NCBI GenBank assembly: GCA_900754515.1
Contig: CAAEDD010000173.1
Coordinates: forward strand, 1-12,960
Direction of reading: 5' to 3'
DNA length: 12,960 nt
From: an uncultured Oscillospiraceae bacterium
Lineage (GTDB): Bacteria > Bacillota > Clostridia > Oscillospirales > Oscillospiraceae
Shown: positions 6,871 to 12,960 of the stretch, in pieces
How the letters are laid out: each line of letters begins with the position of its first letter
Numbering within the stretch: the first letter of the stretch is position 1
Program-made: the position numbers and the translations under genes
Notes under the pieces: model-generated
The model's database searches: none
What the model saw: the letters and a program-made list of their open reading frames with translations, nothing else
What the model was told of the DNA's origin: nothing

Positions 6871-7683
6871 CTATTTGAAACTTATGCGTGGCTTATAGAA
6901 TTCAAAGATTACTGCGTCACGGCCCTTTTCATTTCTGGGCTCGTGGGAGGTCCAGCCAACCTTCATGGCGCCCAGAAGCTCTGAAAAGCGCACGGCAAAA
7001 GGACGACGACCAATGCGATATGCAATGAACTGGGGACGGGCGATGAGGTTCATCAGGCAGCGGGAAAGAATAAAGGGCATGGGCCTTTTCATATCGTAAT
7101 ACTTTGCGGGCATTGCCAACTGACCTCTGAGAATATCTCTGGCGTGGAAGCGAAACCAGGCCACAATGAGGGGATTAAAGCTCTCTATACAGGCACTGCC
7201 CCGGTAGCTGCTGAGCAGGGAGAGGGTCTTGCGGCACAGCTCCCGATTGTTATGTCCGTTCTTTATCTCCAGGATAATAGGGCTTCTGCCTCGAATAACT
7301 TCCAGCACCTGGGACAGCAGAGGGATGCGCTCCTCGGTGCCGCAGAGACGGAACTGCTGCAGCTGCTCAAAGCTGTAGTCCTCAATGCATCCGTCTACAC
7401 CACAGACACGCTGAAGGTTGTCGTCGTGAAATACTACCACCTGGCCGTCACGGCTCAGATGCACGTCCAGCTCTACCCCGTATCCGGCACGGGCGGCCAG
7501 ACGAAAGGCTGTGAGGGAGTTTTCGGGTATGGATTTGTCTCGGGAATGGAGGCCGCGGTGGGCAAAGTTCATCCCCATAAAAGGGGCTTTCTGCCGCCGG
7601 GTGGCATGACCTGGAGCAAGAAGAAATACAGGAGCTGCCACAGCGGCAGCGGCCGCACAAAGCAGCTTGGCATTCTTGTTCAA
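6871..7683 (-). CDS. Glycerophosphodiester phosphodiesterase family protein, N-terminally membrane-anchored
   Basis: This 270-aa protein would hydrolyse glycerophosphodiesters to glycerol-3-phosphate and an alcohol. GDPD motifs are in place: AHRGLHS (H42, R43), PENSLTAF (E54, N55), GVELDVHLSRDGQVVVFHDD (E71, D73, H86) and ILEIKN (E139, K141). A basic start MNKNAK plus a hydrophobic stretch at ~7-23 (LLCAAAAAVAAPVFLLA) indicates a signal anchor, so the catalytic domain should face outside. Start choice: GAGG lies 8 nt before the TTG at 7683, whereas the GTG at 7692 overlaps that ribosome binding site. Starting at GTG would add MFP and is the alternative. The gene is convergent with the ATPase and divergent from the MFS gene. 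It may serve phospholipid or teichoic acid turnover; the exact substrate is not visible. Confidence 0.92.
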   Translation of the reverse strand: MNKNAKLLCAAAAAVAAPVFLLAPGHATRRQKAPFMGMNFAHRGLHSRDKSIPENSLTAFRLAARAGYGVELDVHLSRDGQVVVFHDDNLQRVCGVDGCIEDYSFEQLQQFRLCGTEERIPLLSQVLEVIRGRSPIILEIKNGHNNRELCRKTLSLLSSYRGSACIESFNPLIVAWFRFHARDILRGQLAMPAKYYDMKRPMPFILSRCLMNLIARPQFIAYRIGRRPFAVRFSELLGAMKVGWTSHEPRNEKGRDAVIFEFYKPRISFK

Positions 7684-7723
7684 AGGGAACACCTCTTTTA
7701 CCAGATATTGTTCTTTTACATGT

Positions 7724-7753
7724 ATTTTACCACTTCAGGCTAGCCCCAGTCAA
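7724..7753 (-). promoter_or_regulatory. Promoter for the phosphodiesterase gene
   Basis: Minus strand TTGACT (7753-7748), an 18-nt spacer and TAAAAT (7729-7724), about 40 nt before the TTG start. It lies back to back with the MFS promoter in the same intergenic gap. Confidence 0.6.
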
Positions 7754-7761
7754 TTTTCTTA

Positions 7762-7790
7762 TTGTAAAATTTGCACTGTTATTATAAAAT
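7762..7790 (+). promoter_or_regulatory. Promoter for the MFS transporter gene
   Basis: TTGTAA (7762-7767), a 17-nt spacer and TAAAAT (7785-7790). A second hexamer TATAAT follows at 7790-7795 but has no well-spaced -35. The AT-rich setting makes the exact -10 uncertain. Confidence 0.45.
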
Positions 7791-7820
7791 ATAATGTATA
7801 AAATTGCGGAGGATTCACAA

Positions 7821-9155
7821 ATGAAGCTGAACAACAAACGCACCATACTGGTAGGTTTGGCCTTCCTGTCCATATGCGCCTTCTGGCAAATGTACGACAA
7901 CATTGTGCCTTTGATACTTACCAATACTTTCCACCTGAACGAAACTCTTTCCGGTGCCATAATGGCGGCGGACAATGTGCTGGCACTGTTCCTGCTGCCT
8001 GTTTTCGGCGGAATATCCGACAGGACCGGTACGAAAATTGGAAAGCGTATGCCGTTCATCCTTTTTGGCACCGGCTGCGCCATTATCCTCATGAACATAC
8101 TGCCGCTGCTGGATAACGGCTATGCCGCCTCCGCTTCGTCTTTTGAGATGGTGTCCTTCGTTATCGTGCTTGGCCTGCTGCTCATTGCTATGGGTACCTA
8201 CCGCTCGCCCGCCGTGGCCCTGATGCCTGATGTGACCCCCAAGCCCCTTCGCTCCAAAGGCAACGCAATCATAAATCTTATGGGCGCTGTGGGCGGCATT
8301 ATCTATCTGGGCGTGGCAGCCGTAATGTATCCCAACTCCAAAGTACAGGGCCTGGAGCATGTGAACTATCAGCCTTTGTTTATCGTGGTTTCTGCAATTA
8401 TGTTCGTCTCTATTGCCGTACTGTTTATCACCATCAAGGAGCCGAAGCTCTCGGCGGAGAACCAGGCTCTGGAAAGACAGCACCCGGAATGGGATCTGGC
8501 TCAGGATGATGGCAGCGGAAATGAAGTGCTGCCTGCTCCGGTGAAGCGATCTCTGGCTTTCCTGCTGGCTTCCATAGCTTTATGGTTCGTGGGATACAAC
8601 GGTGTCACCACCTGGTTTACCACCTATGTCAGCGTGGTGATGGGCCAGGGCCTGGGCGGGGCCTCAACCTGCCTGCTGGTGGCTACAGGCGGAGCAATTG
8701 TCTCCTACATACCAATAGGAGCCTTGGCCTCCCGTATAGGCCGGAGAAAGACAATAATGGGCGGCGTCGTATTGCTGGCGGCCTGTTTTGCCCTGGGCTA
8801 TGTGCTCACTACTGCATATAGCAGCATCAACGCCATAATGTTTGTGGTCTTTGCCCTGGTGGGGCTGGCTTGGGCTGCTATCAACGTCAACTCCCTGCCA
8901 ATGGTGGTGGAGATGTGCAAGGGCTCAGATATCGGCAAGTTCACCGGATATTACTATACTGCATCCATGTCCGCCCAGATAATTACACCGATGCTGGCAG
9001 GCACTCTCATGCGCCATATAGATTACCGGGTGCTCTTCCCTTATGCGGCTTTCTTTGTGGCCCTCAGCTTTGTGACCATGATCTTTGTGCGCCACGGGGA
9101 CGTGAAGGTTCAGGCAAAGAAAGGACTTGAGGCTTTTGAGGATATGGACGACTGA
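7821..9155 (+). CDS. MFS transporter, GPH/SLC45-like sugar transporter type
   Basis: This 444-aa polytopic membrane protein has hydrophobicity consistent with 12 membrane helices split by a charged central loop (about 205-245, EPKLSAENQALERQHPEWD and onward). The loop between helices 2 and 3 has GGISDRTGTKIGKRMPFI (63-80), the MFS motif A variant seen in glycoside-pentoside-hexuronide and sucrose (SLC45-like) transporters; the second half repeats it as GALASRIGRRKTIMGG. YRSPAVALMPDVTP in the first half is also typical of this group. It probably moves a sugar or glycoside with a cation, but the substrate is unknown and no glycosidase gene is adjacent. The ATG at 7821 has GGAGG at 7808-7812. 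An in-frame ATG at 7794 lies within the promoter region and lacks a ribosome binding site. It ends at a terminator shared with the convergent MarR gene. Confidence 0.9.
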   Translation: MKLNNKRTILVGLAFLSICAFWQMYDNIVPLILTNTFHLNETLSGAIMAADNVLALFLLPVFGGISDRTGTKIGKRMPFILFGTGCAIILMNILPLLDNGYAASASSFEMVSFVIVLGLLLIAMGTYRSPAVALMPDVTPKPLRSKGNAIINLMGAVGGIIYLGVAAVMYPNSKVQGLEHVNYQPLFIVVSAIMFVSIAVLFITIKEPKLSAENQALERQHPEWDLAQDDGSGNEVLPAPVKRSLAFLLASIALWFVGYNGVTTWFTTYVSVVMGQGLGGASTCLLVATGGAIVSYIPIGALASRIGRRKTIMGGVVLLAACFALGYVLTTAYSSINAIMFVVFALVGLAWAAINVNSLPMVVEMCKGSDIGKFTGYYYTASMSAQIITPMLAGTLMRHIDYRVLFPYAAFFVALSFVTMIFVRHGDVKVQAKKGLEAFEDMDD

Positions 9156-9215
9156 GCGATGAAATTTAAATAAGTAGAAAGCAATTGATTTTTCAAAAAT
9201 AGAATTTATTTGTAC

Positions 9216-9247
9216 AAAAGCCGCAGGCGAAACAGCCTGCGGCTTTT
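9216..9247. terminator. Bidirectional intrinsic terminator between MFS and MarR genes
   Basis: A perfect 13-bp stem (9216-9228 with 9235-9247) of AAAAGCCGCAGGC with loop GAAACA. GC-rich core with a four-T tail on the plus strand and a matching tail on the minus strand. Confidence 0.88.
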
Positions 9248-9275
9248 AACATTGATATTGCCTTTGCACGGTGAC

Positions 9276-9710
9276 TTATTCACACTCCGGCATAAGTTCT
9301 GTAGAGATTATCTTCAACATGCGGTCCAGATTTTCCAGATCCTCCTTGCTGAAGCGCTTTTTTATCCGCTCAATAACCTGCATCTCGTAACTGCTCATTA
9401 GGCTTGCATAATTGTAATATTTCTCAGAGAGCACCAGGTGATACTCCCGCCGGTCGGTCTGGGAGTTCTGCCGCTCCAGGTAGCCCTTTTTGATAAGGCT
9501 GTTGACCTTATAGGTGGCGTTGGACTGGGATATGTTCAGAAAATCCGCAAACTGCCCAACGGTGGGTTCGGAGAGCATGTTGATGACCTCCAGAGAAAAA
9601 GCCTCCATGGCGGAAAGAGAGCCTTCCCTCTCTCTGACCAGTTCAAACACACTGCGATAAAACTTCAGCTTGAACTTATCATATATTTCCACAAAGCTTT
9701 TGTCCACCAT
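9276..9710 (-). CDS. MarR family transcriptional regulator
   Basis: This 144-aa protein has the MarR layout: N-terminal dimerisation helices (about 1-45), a winged helix-turn-helix at ~49-95, and C-terminal helices. The DNA-binding part reads PTVGQFADFLNISQSNATYK, then VNSLIKKGYLERQNSQTDRR with the D86-R87-R88 wing motif characteristic of MarR proteins, then LVLSE. MarR regulators are dimers that usually repress nearby or own genes and respond to small ligands. The ATG at 9710 has GGAGG 10 nt upstream. It is convergent with the MFS gene and divergent from hrcA, so neither is an obvious operon partner; its targets cannot be named. No clear palindromic operator was seen in its own promoter. Family assignment is strong. 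Confidence 0.93.
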   Translation of the reverse strand: MVDKSFVEIYDKFKLKFYRSVFELVREREGSLSAMEAFSLEVINMLSEPTVGQFADFLNISQSNATYKVNSLIKKGYLERQNSQTDRREYHLVLSEKYYNYASLMSSYEMQVIERIKKRFSKEDLENLDRMLKIISTELMPECE

Positions 9711-9746
9711 TTTTTGTTATCCTCCGGGATTTTGTTGTACCCAAGT

Positions 9747-9775
9747 ATTCTAACTCATAAGGAAAGATTTGTAAA
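9747..9775 (-). promoter_or_regulatory. Promoter for the MarR-type gene
   Basis: Minus strand TTTACA (9775-9770), a 17-nt spacer and TAGAAT (9752-9747), about 37 nt before the start codon. Confidence 0.6.
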
Positions 9776-9829
9776 CTCGTACGTTCTTGACAAAACTGTG
9801 AATTTTAAAAAAGCAGTGGGGCGAAACTA

Positions 9830-9858
9830 TTGACAAAACCATCCACTAATGATATATT
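9830..9858 (+). promoter_or_regulatory. Sigma-A promoter of the hrcA-grpE-dnaK operon
   Basis: Perfect TTGACA (9830-9835), a 17-nt spacer and TATATT (9853-9858). The -10 box overlaps the first two bases of CIRCE, so bound HrcA would block RNA polymerase. Transcription should start near 9865, leaving a leader of about 43 nt before hrcA. Confidence 0.88.
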
Positions 9859-9883
9859 AGCACTCGTAAGGCAAGAGTGCCAA
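9857..9883. promoter_or_regulatory. CIRCE operator (HrcA binding site)
   Basis: TTAGCACTC (9857-9865), 9-nt spacer, GAGTGCCAA (9875-9883). The consensus is TTAGCACTC-N9-GAGTGCTAA, so there is one mismatch, in the right arm. CIRCE is the known operator for HrcA repression of groE and dnaK operons. Confidence 0.95.
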
Positions 9884-9897
9884 CAGTCGAAAGCGGA

Positions 9898-9906
9898 GAG
9901 TGCTAA
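9898..9906. promoter_or_regulatory. Extra CIRCE right half-site overlapping the hrcA ribosome binding site
   Basis: GAGTGCTAA here matches the consensus CIRCE right arm exactly, better than the arm in the N9-spaced operator 23 nt upstream. It overlaps the GGAG (9895-9898) that serves the GTG start of hrcA at 9908. No matching left half lies 9 nt before it. Whether HrcA uses it is unknown. Confidence 0.55.
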
Positions 9907-9907
9907 A

Positions 9908-10993
9908 GTGTCTATCAGCGATAGAAAAAAGAAAATACTGGCCGCGGTGGTGGATGAATATATCCAGACTGCAGAGCCTGTAGGCAGCAAAGCCATTGCC
10001 GACAAGGCTGGGCTGGGCTGCTCCTCAGCCACCATCCGTAACGAACTGGCAGAGCTGGTGAACATGGGATATCTGGAACAGCCCCACACTTCAGCCGGGC
10101 GAGTGCCCACTCCCATGGGATACCGCATGTACGTCAACGAGCTTATGGAAAGGCAGAAACTGAGTCTGGAGGAGACGGAGGAGATAAACCGCCGGCTCAA
10201 CCAGCGACTGCAGGAGCTGGACGACACGATCAGTGATGTGAGCCGTCTGGCCTCCCAGCTGACAAATTATCCGGCCCTGGCTCTCACTACCCAAGCGGCG
10301 GTGACCATAAAGCGCTTTGACATTATCTATGTGGATGCCAACACCTTTATCATCGTGGTGATGCTCAGCAATAACTCCGTTAAAAATAAGCTGGTGCATC
10401 TGCCGGTATCCGTGGATCAGCCGATGATGCAGCGCTTGTCTTCCCTCTTCAATTCCGGATTCACCGGCATTACAGAGGAGCAGATAACACCTCTGCTCAT
10501 AAATTCCACTGAGCGGGCTGCCGACGACACTATGGGCCTTACATCAGTGATTGCCGCCTTTGCCATCTCGGTGCTGAATGAGGCCAAGATTCCTTCTTCC
10601 TTTATAAGCGGGGAGAACCGGCTGCTGAGCCAGCCGGAATTCAGAGACCCGGACAAAGCCCATAAGCTGATGGGCTACCTTTCCGGCGGCGGCTATATTC
10701 TTCCACCTGGAGTGACCATGGACGGTCCAAACGAGGTGAAGGTGCTCATAGGCCCGGAAAATGTGGCCGAGGAGCTGAAGGATTCCAGCGTGATAATTGC
10801 AAGCTATGATGCCGGGGACAACACCCGTGGTATCATAGGAGTGGTAGGACCGACAAGAATGGATTATTCCGCCGTGGCTGAAAAGCTGAGTCTTCTGGCG
10901 GCGGGGTTATCCCAGCGTCTGGGCGGCGGAGAAGGCCCCCCAGAGGGCATACACAACAAACTGATAATCAAGGGAGACATATCCAATGAGTAA
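9908..10993 (+). CDS. hrcA: Heat-inducible transcription repressor HrcA
   Basis: This 361-aa repressor dimerises and binds CIRCE, shutting off class I heat-shock genes until GroEL is titrated by unfolded protein. The N-terminal winged helix is clear: SDRKKKILAAVVDEYIQTAE (4-23), PVGSKAIADKAGLGCSSATI (24-43), RNELAELVNMGYLEQPHTSA (44-63), GRVPTPMGYRMYV (64-76). The C-terminal part holds the GAF-like effector region, ending with SSVIIASYDAGDNTRGIIGV and VGPTRMDYSAV. Start choice: the frame stays open up to a TTG at 9830, but that TTG is part of the -35 box and lies before the transcription start. The GTG at 9908 has GGAG 9 nt upstream and gives the usual MSISDRKKKIL N-terminus. Length is normal to slightly long. 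It overlaps grpE by 8 nt and is the first gene of the operon. Confidence 0.97.
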   Translation: MSISDRKKKILAAVVDEYIQTAEPVGSKAIADKAGLGCSSATIRNELAELVNMGYLEQPHTSAGRVPTPMGYRMYVNELMERQKLSLEETEEINRRLNQRLQELDDTISDVSRLASQLTNYPALALTTQAAVTIKRFDIIYVDANTFIIVVMLSNNSVKNKLVHLPVSVDQPMMQRLSSLFNSGFTGITEEQITPLLINSTERAADDTMGLTSVIAAFAISVLNEAKIPSSFISGENRLLSQPEFRDPDKAHKLMGYLSGGGYILPPGVTMDGPNEVKVLIGPENVAEELKDSSVIIASYDAGDNTRGIIGVVGPTRMDYSAVAEKLSLLAAGLSQRLGGGEGPPEGIHNKLIIKGDISNE

Positions 10994-11621
10994 AGATAAA
11001 AAGCCAACAGCTCCGGAGCAGCAGGAGGACAAAAAGGAAGAGCCTGCTGCCGAAGAGAGCACCAAAGAAATAAACAGTGAGGAGATAAACAGCCAGGACA
11101 TAAAGCCTGAAAAGCAGCAGGGCAAAAAAGAGGCTCAGGAGGCGAAGCAGGAGAAATCCGAAAAACCCGAGAAAGTTGAGAAGCCCGAAAAGCCTTCGGC
11201 AGCCGATGAGCTGGCAGCCCTCAATGACAAGTATCTCCGGGTCTGCGCGGAGTATGATAACTTCCGCAAGCGCAGCCAGCGGGAAAAGGATGGGCTTTAT
11301 GCCGATATAAAGGCAGAGACCCTTAAAAAGTTCCTGCCGATATATGACAACCTGGTGAGAGCTCTGGAACAGCCCACTGTGGATGAGGCTTACCGCCGTG
11401 GCGTGGAAATGATAATGACCCAGTTTAACAGTACCATGGAAAAACTGGGTGTCAGCGAGATAGAGAGCCTTGGAAAGAAGTTCGACCCCAGTCTCCACAA
11501 TGCTGTGATGCATGTGGAAGATGAAGAAAAAGGCGAAAATGAAATTGTGGAAGTTTTCCAAAAAGGTTTTCGCATGGGTGACAAGGTCATCCGCTTTGCC
11601 ATGGTAAAAGTTGCTAACTGA
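10986..11621 (+). CDS. grpE: GrpE, nucleotide exchange factor for DnaK
   Basis: This 211-aa cytoplasmic protein acts as a dimer that speeds ADP release from DnaK. Residues 1-~72 form a Lys/Glu/Gln-rich, low-complexity and probably disordered tail that includes EKPEK-type repeats (59-69). The long coiled-coil helix follows (LAALNDKYLRVCAEYDNFRK, 77-96), then LKKFLPIYDNLVRALEQP and the C-terminal beta-domain signature: KKFDPSLHNAVMHVEDEE, ENEIVEVFQKGFRMGDKVIR and AMVKVAN to the end. The tail is longer than in E. coli GrpE, as is common in Clostridia. The ATG at 10986 lies inside the end of hrcA (8-nt overlap) with GGGAG upstream, so translation is likely coupled. A 67-nt gap separates it from dnaK. 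Confidence 0.97.
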   Translation: MSKDKKPTAPEQQEDKKEEPAAEESTKEINSEEINSQDIKPEKQQGKKEAQEAKQEKSEKPEKVEKPEKPSAADELAALNDKYLRVCAEYDNFRKRSQREKDGLYADIKAETLKKFLPIYDNLVRALEQPTVDEAYRRGVEMIMTQFNSTMEKLGVSEIESLGKKFDPSLHNAVMHVEDEEKGENEIVEVFQKGFRMGDKVIRFAMVKVAN

Positions 11622-11688
11622 GAGCATCAAGCTCTTTGTTATATAAATTAGTATAAATTAAATCACATATATACAGGAGGAAATTAAA
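11622..11688 (+). other. AT-rich grpE-dnaK spacer with small hairpin and tandem 10-mer
   Basis: Just after the grpE stop, AGAGC (11621-11625) and GCTCT (11631-11635) can form a 5-bp hairpin followed by TTGTTAT, too weak for a full terminator but possibly an attenuator or mRNA processing site. It is followed by a tandem repeat TATAAATTAG/TATAAATTAA (11642-11661) and the strong dnaK ribosome binding site AGGAGG (11675-11680). No well-spaced -35/-10 pair was found, so dnaK is expected to be read from the hrcA promoter. Confidence 0.5.
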
Positions 11689-12960
11689 ATGAGTAAGATT
11701 ATAGGTATAGATCTTGGTACTACCAATAGCTGTGTTGCAGTTATGGAGGGCGGCGAAGCCGTTGTTATCCCCAACGCTGAGGGCGCCCGTACAACTCCTT
11801 CCGTAGTAGCTTTTGCAAAGAGCGGCGAGCGTATGGTGGGCCAGGTGGCAAAGCGCCAGGCCATTACCAACCCCGACCGTACCATCTCTTCCATCAAGCG
11901 TGAGATGGGTTCCAACTATAAAGTAAACATTGACAATAAGGCATACACTCCTCAGGAGATTTCTGCTATGATCCTTCAGAAACTGAAGGCAGATGCAGAG
12001 GCCTATCTGGGCAGCACCGTCACCGAAGCGGTCATCACCGTTCCTGCCTACTTCACCGATGCTCAGCGTCAGGCAACCAAGGACGCAGGCCGTATCGCCG
12101 GTCTGGATGTAAAGCGTATCATCAACGAGCCTACCGCAGCGGCTCTGGCCTATGGCCTGGATAAGGAAAACGACCAGAAGATCATGGTGTACGACCTTGG
12201 CGGCGGCACCTTCGATGTGTCTATCCTGGAGATCGGTGATGGTGTTATCGACGTTCTGGCCACTGCCGGCAACAACCGTCTGGGCGGCGATGACTTTGAT
12301 AAGTGCATCACCGACTACATGGTGCAGGAGTTCAAGAAGGCTGAAGGCATAGACCTGAGCGGCGACAAGGTGGCAATGCAGCGTCTGCGTGAGGCTGCCG
12401 AGAAAGCCAAGGTGGAGTTGTCCGGCGTCACCACCTCCAACATCAATCTGCCTTATATCACTGCCGATGCCACCGGCCCCAAGCACTTGGACATCACCCT
12501 TACCAGGGCAAAGTTCAATGAGCTGACCCACCACCTGGTGGAAAAGACCATGGGTCCTGTGAAACAGGCTCTGTCCGACTCCGGCCTCCAGCCCAGCGAC
12601 ATCAGCAAGGTCCTGCTGGTGGGCGGCTCCAGCCGTATCCCCGCAGTGCAGGAAATGGTCAAGACCCTTATCGGCAAGGAAGGCTTCAAGGGCATCAACC
12701 CCGATGAGTGTGTTGCCATCGGCGCAGCCATTCAGGGCGGCGTCCTCTCCGGTGACGTTGAGGGCATAGTCCTGGTGGATGTAACTCCTTTGTCCCTGGG
12801 CATTGAGACTCTGGGCGGAGTTTGCACCAAGCTCATTGAGCGTAACACCTCCATCCCCACTCGTAAGAGCCAGGTGTTCTCCACCGCCGCTGATAACCAG
12901 ACCTCCGTTGAGGTCAACGTCCTTCAGGGCGAGCGTGAGATGGCCGCATACAACAAGAGC
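11689..12960 (+). CDS. dnaK: Chaperone DnaK (Hsp70), C-terminus beyond the window (partial)
   Basis: The frame is open for 424 codons to the window edge; full-length DnaK is about 610-640 aa. The ATPase domain is complete: phosphate-1 loop GIDLGTTNSCVAV (6-18), VITVPAYFTDAQRQATKDAG (115-134), phosphate-2 loop VYDLGGGTFDVS (167-178), adenosine-binding VLLVGGSSRIPAVQ (308-321), and the interdomain linker VDVTPLSLGIET around D364. The start of the substrate-binding domain follows. After KREMGSNYKV (70-79) the sequence passes straight to TPQEISAMIL, lacking the insertion seen in Gram-negative DnaK; this Gram-positive signature fits the setting. The ATG at 11689 has AGGAGG 8 nt upstream. Codon use differs sharply from most other genes here (ATC and CGT preferred), as expected for a highly expressed protein. 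Works with GrpE, and with DnaJ, which usually follows downstream. Confidence 0.98.
   Translation, partial: MSKIIGIDLGTTNSCVAVMEGGEAVVIPNAEGARTTPSVVAFAKSGERMVGQVAKRQAITNPDRTISSIKREMGSNYKVNIDNKAYTPQEISAMILQKLKADAEAYLGSTVTEAVITVPAYFTDAQRQATKDAGRIAGLDVKRIINEPTAAALAYGLDKENDQKIMVYDLGGGTFDVSILEIGDGVIDVLATAGNNRLGGDDFDKCITDYMVQEFKKAEGIDLSGDKVAMQRLREAAEKAKVELSGVTTSNINLPYITADATGPKHLDITLTRAKFNELTHHLVEKTMGPVKQALSDSGLQPSDISKVLLVGGSSRIPAVQEMVKTLIGKEGFKGINPDECVAIGAAIQGGVLSGDVEGIVLVDVTPLSLGIETLGGVCTKLIERNTSIPTRKSQVFSTAADNQTSVEVNVLQGEREMAAYNKS

Noticed and set aside
9787..9839. Repeated TTGACAAAAC at 9787 and 9830, possible tandem promoters
   Set aside because: The upstream copy has no acceptable -10 at 16-18 nt; only the second fits a promoter.
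9830..9907. TTG start 26 codons upstream for hrcA
   Set aside because: That TTG is the first part of the -35 box and precedes the predicted transcription start; the added residues match no HrcA N-terminus.
11636..11657. Possible internal promoter before dnaK (TTGTTA and TATAAA)
   Set aside because: The spacer is only 10 nt, and the tandem AT-rich repeat explains the TATA-like sequence.
11614..12534. Minus-strand open frame of 306 codons opposite dnaK
   Set aside because: Long antisense frames opposite hsp70 genes are a familiar by-product of codon composition; no independent evidence for a gene here.
1..12960. CRISPR arrays, tRNA/rRNA genes, insertion sequences, prophage or defence islands
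   Set aside because: No regularly spaced repeats, no cloverleaf or rRNA-like stretches, and no transposase, integrase or recognised defence domain were seen on either strand.

Overview
The window looks like chromosome from a Gram-positive, moderately GC-rich member of the Clostridia, probably an Oscillospirales-like gut bacterium. This rests on four things: hrcA-grpE-dnaK order under a CIRCE operator, a DnaK that lacks the insertion typical of Gram-negative DnaK after residue ~75, strong GGAGG-type ribosome binding sites, and sigma-A-type promoters in AT-rich gaps. The species cannot be fixed from this sequence. There are twelve convincing protein genes, no tRNA or rRNA genes, no CRISPR array and no transposase.

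Layout. 1-1026 (minus): N-terminal half of a YyaL/SPATA20-type thioredoxin-domain protein, cut by the window edge. 1182-3545 (plus): a tightly packed cassette of a TPR protein, a DUF4037 protein with a nucleotidyltransferase-like motif, and an MBL-fold hydrolase with an altered metal motif; it ends in a perfect 23-bp inverted repeat. 3686-5259 (plus): a PLP-dependent aminotransferase translationally coupled (ATGA) to a FlK-like hotdog thioesterase, with its own promoter and an intrinsic terminator. 5367-6800 (plus): a CbxX/CfxQ (SpoVK-like) AAA ATPase. 6871-7683 (minus): a membrane-anchored glycerophosphodiester phosphodiesterase, convergent with the ATPase across a shared bidirectional terminator. 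7821-9155 (plus): an MFS transporter, divergent from the phosphodiesterase. 9276-9710 (minus): a MarR-type regulator. 9908 to the right edge (plus): the heat-shock operon hrcA-grpE-dnaK, with dnaK cut by the window end.

How the genes work together. HrcA represses its own operon through CIRCE, which here overlaps the -10 box; GrpE is the nucleotide exchange factor of DnaK, so the right third is one protein-folding stress unit. The aminotransferase-thioesterase pair suggests amino acid/2-oxo acid metabolism linked to disposal of an acyl-CoA, but neither substrate can be read from sequence. The TPR-DUF4037-MBL cassette is the least understood part. Its close packing implies a common role, perhaps nucleotide-related, which is inference only.

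Most of the window is ordinary core or metabolic chromosome. The points most worth following are the TPR-DUF4037-MBL cassette with its Asp-to-Gly change, the extra perfect CIRCE half-site at the hrcA ribosome binding site, and a strong reversal of isoleucine codon choice between dnaK and the other genes.
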